Shown here: positions 4,831 through 6,941 of the stretch, piece by piece
How the letters are laid out: each line of letters begins with the position of its first letter
How positions within the stretch are numbered: the first letter of the stretch is position 1
Assembly (NCBI GenBank): GCA_027364825.1
Contig: DAHXOM010000315.1
Coordinates: 1-6,941 of the forward strand
Source of the DNA: a bacterium
Lineage (GTDB): Bacteria; JAMCPX01
Direction: 5' to 3'
DNA length: 6,941 nt
Position numbers and translations under genes: made by a program
Notes under the pieces: generated by a model
The model's database searches: none
Told to the model about the DNA's origin: nothing
What the model saw: only the letters and a program-made list of their open reading frames with translations

Positions 4831-5988
4831 ATGGAATATACACCGCATAACGCAGTACTGCTTGAACTGAACAAGCAAAAATTAAAAGCATATATAAACG
4901 ATGTTGAATCAGCACGGCTTGTACAATCAAGCATACTCGATCCCGTCCTGTTTATAAAAGATGTGGAAAGATTTTTCCTCAAAGGCTTTACCGGAGTTAT
5001 TCTGCTGGACCTTGCCGACGCTCAGAAGGTCGTTTATGTGAAAAACGGAGAAGTCGTATTCGCCCGATCCAGCGTGAACGACGAGAGGCTCGGTGAAACG
5101 CTCTGCAGGATGGGAAAATTAACCGTCGATGAGCTGAACAGGGCATCGAAGGAGATCACTCCAACCCGTAAACTCGGAAAGGTACTGGTGGAAAACGGAC
5201 ACATAACATCAAGGGACCTGTGGCTTGGAGTAAAACGTCAGATTTTTGAAATATGGGGCAGCTATATAATGCCCGCTGCAAACCAGAACTCCGGCTGGAT
5301 CCATGTAATCAAGTCGGAGATCGATGATACGAATATTGTAAAGCCGAACAGCAATATGCTTGAAAGTCTTTTTGAATTTTTGAGAGAGAAAGCCGGTTCT
5401 ATCAATATCAAGGTGGGAGCAGGGGATTTAATTCATTTGAATTATCTTACAAACTCAGTAGCATTCAACATGTTGGAGAGATCACTGATTAAACATTTTT
5501 TAAAAAACAACGAAGTGCCGGTCACGGTACTGGCGAATGAAATAAAGGCGGATGAAGCGTCTACCATAGCTGCATTGAAGCCTCTTGTTTACGCAGGCAT
5601 TTTTGATATTATACGTCAACCGGCGAAAGCTGAAGATAAAACAGAAGCTATAAAGATCGAAGAATTGATTAATTTGACCAATACCATAATGACGAGTATT
5701 GCGGAAATAATGACTGCAAAGGCTTCAAATGTTGATTTTAAAGCCGTTGTAAAAGATTACGTAAAGTCTTCCGGCGGCCTCTTTAAGGACTGCACGATAA
5801 ATGAGCAAGGGTGCTTCGATAAAAGTTCATTGATGGCGGTCTACAAAAAATCGCAATTGCTGTCACCATACGATGAAGCCGCCGTATTCATCAAAGAACT
5901 CATACAATTCGAACTCTTCGAAATGAAAAACTATCTCAAGAAAGATCAAACCGAGGAATTAGAGAAAATAATAGATGCCTTAGGGTAA
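4831..5988 (+). CDS. DUF4388 (PATAN) protein with winged-helix-like and helical C-terminal segments
   Basis: This is a 385-residue cytoplasmic protein. Residues about 42-165 match the DUF4388/PATAN pattern: TGVILLD (54-60), YVKNGEVVFA (69-78), ERLGETLCRMGKLT (85-98), LGKVLVENGHIT (115-126), LWLGVKRQIFEIW (130-142). PATAN domains are protein-interaction modules of two-component and motility regulators (cyanobacterial PatA, PixE). Residues 208-262 form a winged-helix-like segment (ERSLIKHFLKNN..., VTVLANEIKADEASTIAALKPL, AGIFDII). Residues 273-385 are helical, with a G-x-F/L-D turn near 327-330 and a Glu/Lys-rich end. AAAAAGG (4817-4823), 7 bases before the ATG, gives the ribosome site. The next gene starts 3 bases after the stop and encodes a paralogue of the same architecture. 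Partner and target are not visible; I infer a signalling adaptor. The domain call is good. Confidence 0.85.
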   Translation: MEYTPHNAVLLELNKQKLKAYINDVESARLVQSSILDPVLFIKDVERFFLKGFTGVILLDLADAQKVVYVKNGEVVFARSSVNDERLGETLCRMGKLTVDELNRASKEITPTRKLGKVLVENGHITSRDLWLGVKRQIFEIWGSYIMPAANQNSGWIHVIKSEIDDTNIVKPNSNMLESLFEFLREKAGSINIKVGAGDLIHLNYLTNSVAFNMLERSLIKHFLKNNEVPVTVLANEIKADEASTIAALKPLVYAGIFDIIRQPAKAEDKTEAIKIEELINLTNTIMTSIAEIMTAKASNVDFKAVVKDYVKSSGGLFKDCTINEQGCFDKSSLMAVYKKSQLLSPYDEAAVFIKELIQFELFEMKNYLKKDQTEELEKIIDALG

Positions 5989-5991
5989 AGT

Positions 5992-6941
5992 ATGGCGAAC
6001 AAGTTTAATTTGGAAAATTATGTAAAAATTATAAACGATACGGATTTTGCGGGTTTTCTCGAAAAGAAAACAGAATTCGATATCTCGGGAAATACAAAAA
6101 TCGACGTGACAGGCTTTGGTAATACCTTTATCTTGATCCGGAAGAATACGGACAATAAGACGGATTACCCGGCCCGGCCCGTTTTTATGGGCAATCTTAC
6201 CTATTTTAACATTGCAGATATCTTCTCTATGGTAAACATCCTGCAAAAGACCGGCATGCTGATCCTTAAATCGATCGACAAGGTAAAAAGCGTTTATTTT
6301 ATGAAAGGGGAAATCGTTTTCGCATCGTCAAACCAGCCCGAGGACAGGCTGGGCTATGTCCTCTATAAAACGGGTAAGATTACGAAAGAGCAATGGGAGT
6401 CTGCGGAAAAGAAGATGTCGTCGGATACCCGCTTCGGTTCCGTTCTGCTCAAGAATGAGCTTATATCCCCGAAGAACTTATGGTGGGGAGTAAAATACCA
6501 GATAGAAGAAATCATCTACAGCATCTTCTCGATTACCGTCGGAGAGTTCTTCTTTTTAGAGGGAGCAATACCGGAGGAAGACCTTGTGCGGTTCTCGTTG
6601 AATACGCAGAATATGCTCATGGAAGGCTACCGGAGACTCGATGAATGGAAGCTTATCTCGCAAAAAATTCAATCCGATGAAACGAACATTAGGCTTTCAT
6701 CGAATATGCCCAAAGTTGAACTTACACAGAATATGCAGGCAATGGTAACAATAATAAAGGGCGACATGCAGATATCGGAAATAATACGATCGAGCCAGCT
6801 CGGGAGGTTTAATACCTACAAGATATTATATACACTTTTAAATGCGGGTATTATCGAAATATCCGGCGCAAAGGAACAGGGTAAAAAGCCGGATGAAACA
6901 ACGGTACAGCTTCTCGCTATTATAAAGAAATATAACAATAT
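5992..6941 (+). CDS. Second DUF4388 (PATAN) protein (partial, 3' end outside window)
   Basis: The frame is open from ATG 5992 to the window end, giving 316 residues with no stop. AGGG (5982-5985), 6 bases before the ATG and inside the end of the upstream gene, is the ribosome site. Residues 1-62 are a beta-rich segment of unknown type that the upstream paralogue lacks. Residues 66-192 are a fuller DUF4388 domain: MGNLTYFNIADIFSMVNIL (66-84), KTGMLIL (86-92), VYFMKGEIVFA (101-111), DRLGYVLYKTGKIT (118-131), FGSVLLKNELIS (148-159), LWWGVKYQIEEIIYSIF (163-179), GEFFFLEG (184-191). Residues 245-291 form a winged-helix-like segment ending LLNAGIIEIS. By eye, the core (104-179) shares 30 of 76 positions with residues 71-146 of the upstream protein without gaps, so the two arose by duplication. 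The role is presumably the same kind of signalling adaptor. It belongs to the operon that starts at 2069. Confidence 0.88.
   Translation, partial: MANKFNLENYVKIINDTDFAGFLEKKTEFDISGNTKIDVTGFGNTFILIRKNTDNKTDYPARPVFMGNLTYFNIADIFSMVNILQKTGMLILKSIDKVKSVYFMKGEIVFASSNQPEDRLGYVLYKTGKITKEQWESAEKKMSSDTRFGSVLLKNELISPKNLWWGVKYQIEEIIYSIFSITVGEFFFLEGAIPEEDLVRFSLNTQNMLMEGYRRLDEWKLISQKIQSDETNIRLSSNMPKVELTQNMQAMVTIIKGDMQISEIIRSSQLGRFNTYKILYTLLNAGIIEISGAKEQGKKPDETTVQLLAIIKKYNN

Overview
The window reads as two unlike pieces of DNA. From base 1 to about 480 it is very GC-rich, with C/G-ending codons on the minus strand. From about 570 to the end it is AT-richer, with good Shine-Dalgarno sites and tightly packed genes, all on the plus strand. 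The right-hand part looks like a Gram-negative bacterium of the deltaproteobacterial (Desulfobacterota/Myxococcota) or Nitrospirota kind, judged from FHA-GAF-AAA-Fis regulators, DUF4388 (PATAN) proteins, a TPR exported protein and a lipoprotein. The left-hand piece reminds me of acidobacterial histidine kinases. Both taxonomic statements are inference; no search was run.

Layout. (1) 1-293, minus strand: the N-terminal, membrane-spanning part of a LytS-like sensor histidine kinase, cut by the window edge. (2) 294-484: GC-rich, with two short hairpins and no gene I can defend. (3) 485-568, plus strand: an orphan glycine-rich C-terminal tail typical of TPM-domain (YgcG/DUF477) proteins, with a stop codon directly upstream and no TPM domain. 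(4) 614-1904: a degenerate nucleotidyltransferase-fold protein and a LemA protein, 4 bases apart. LemA and TPM proteins are common neighbours, so the tail probably marks the original first gene of a TPM - NTase-like - lemA operon. (5) 1905-2068: a GTCATTCC-type palindromic repeat, then a strong Rho-independent terminator that closes the lemA operon, then a possible weak promoter. (6) 2069-6941: a five-gene run with gaps of -1, 1, 17 and 3 bases. It encodes an exported TPR-like protein with two C-terminal membrane helices, a cytoplasmic FHA-GAF-AAA-Fis protein, an Ig-like lipoprotein, and two paralogous DUF4388 proteins with winged-helix-like segments. The last gene runs off the window.

The most interesting part is the five-gene run. 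It combines envelope proteins (TPR/membrane protein, lipoprotein) with cytoplasmic signalling proteins (FHA-GAF-AAA-Fis, two DUF4388). Its regulator has the outline of a sigma-54 activator, but has lost the GAFTGA loop, the Walker B glutamate and the phosphothreonine-binding residues of the FHA domain, while the Fis-type helix-turn-helix is intact. The NTase-like protein upstream of lemA has likewise lost its catalytic aspartates. The other notable point is the composition break around 470-570. It may be an assembly chimera seeded by the glycine-repeat DNA, or a real recombination scar.
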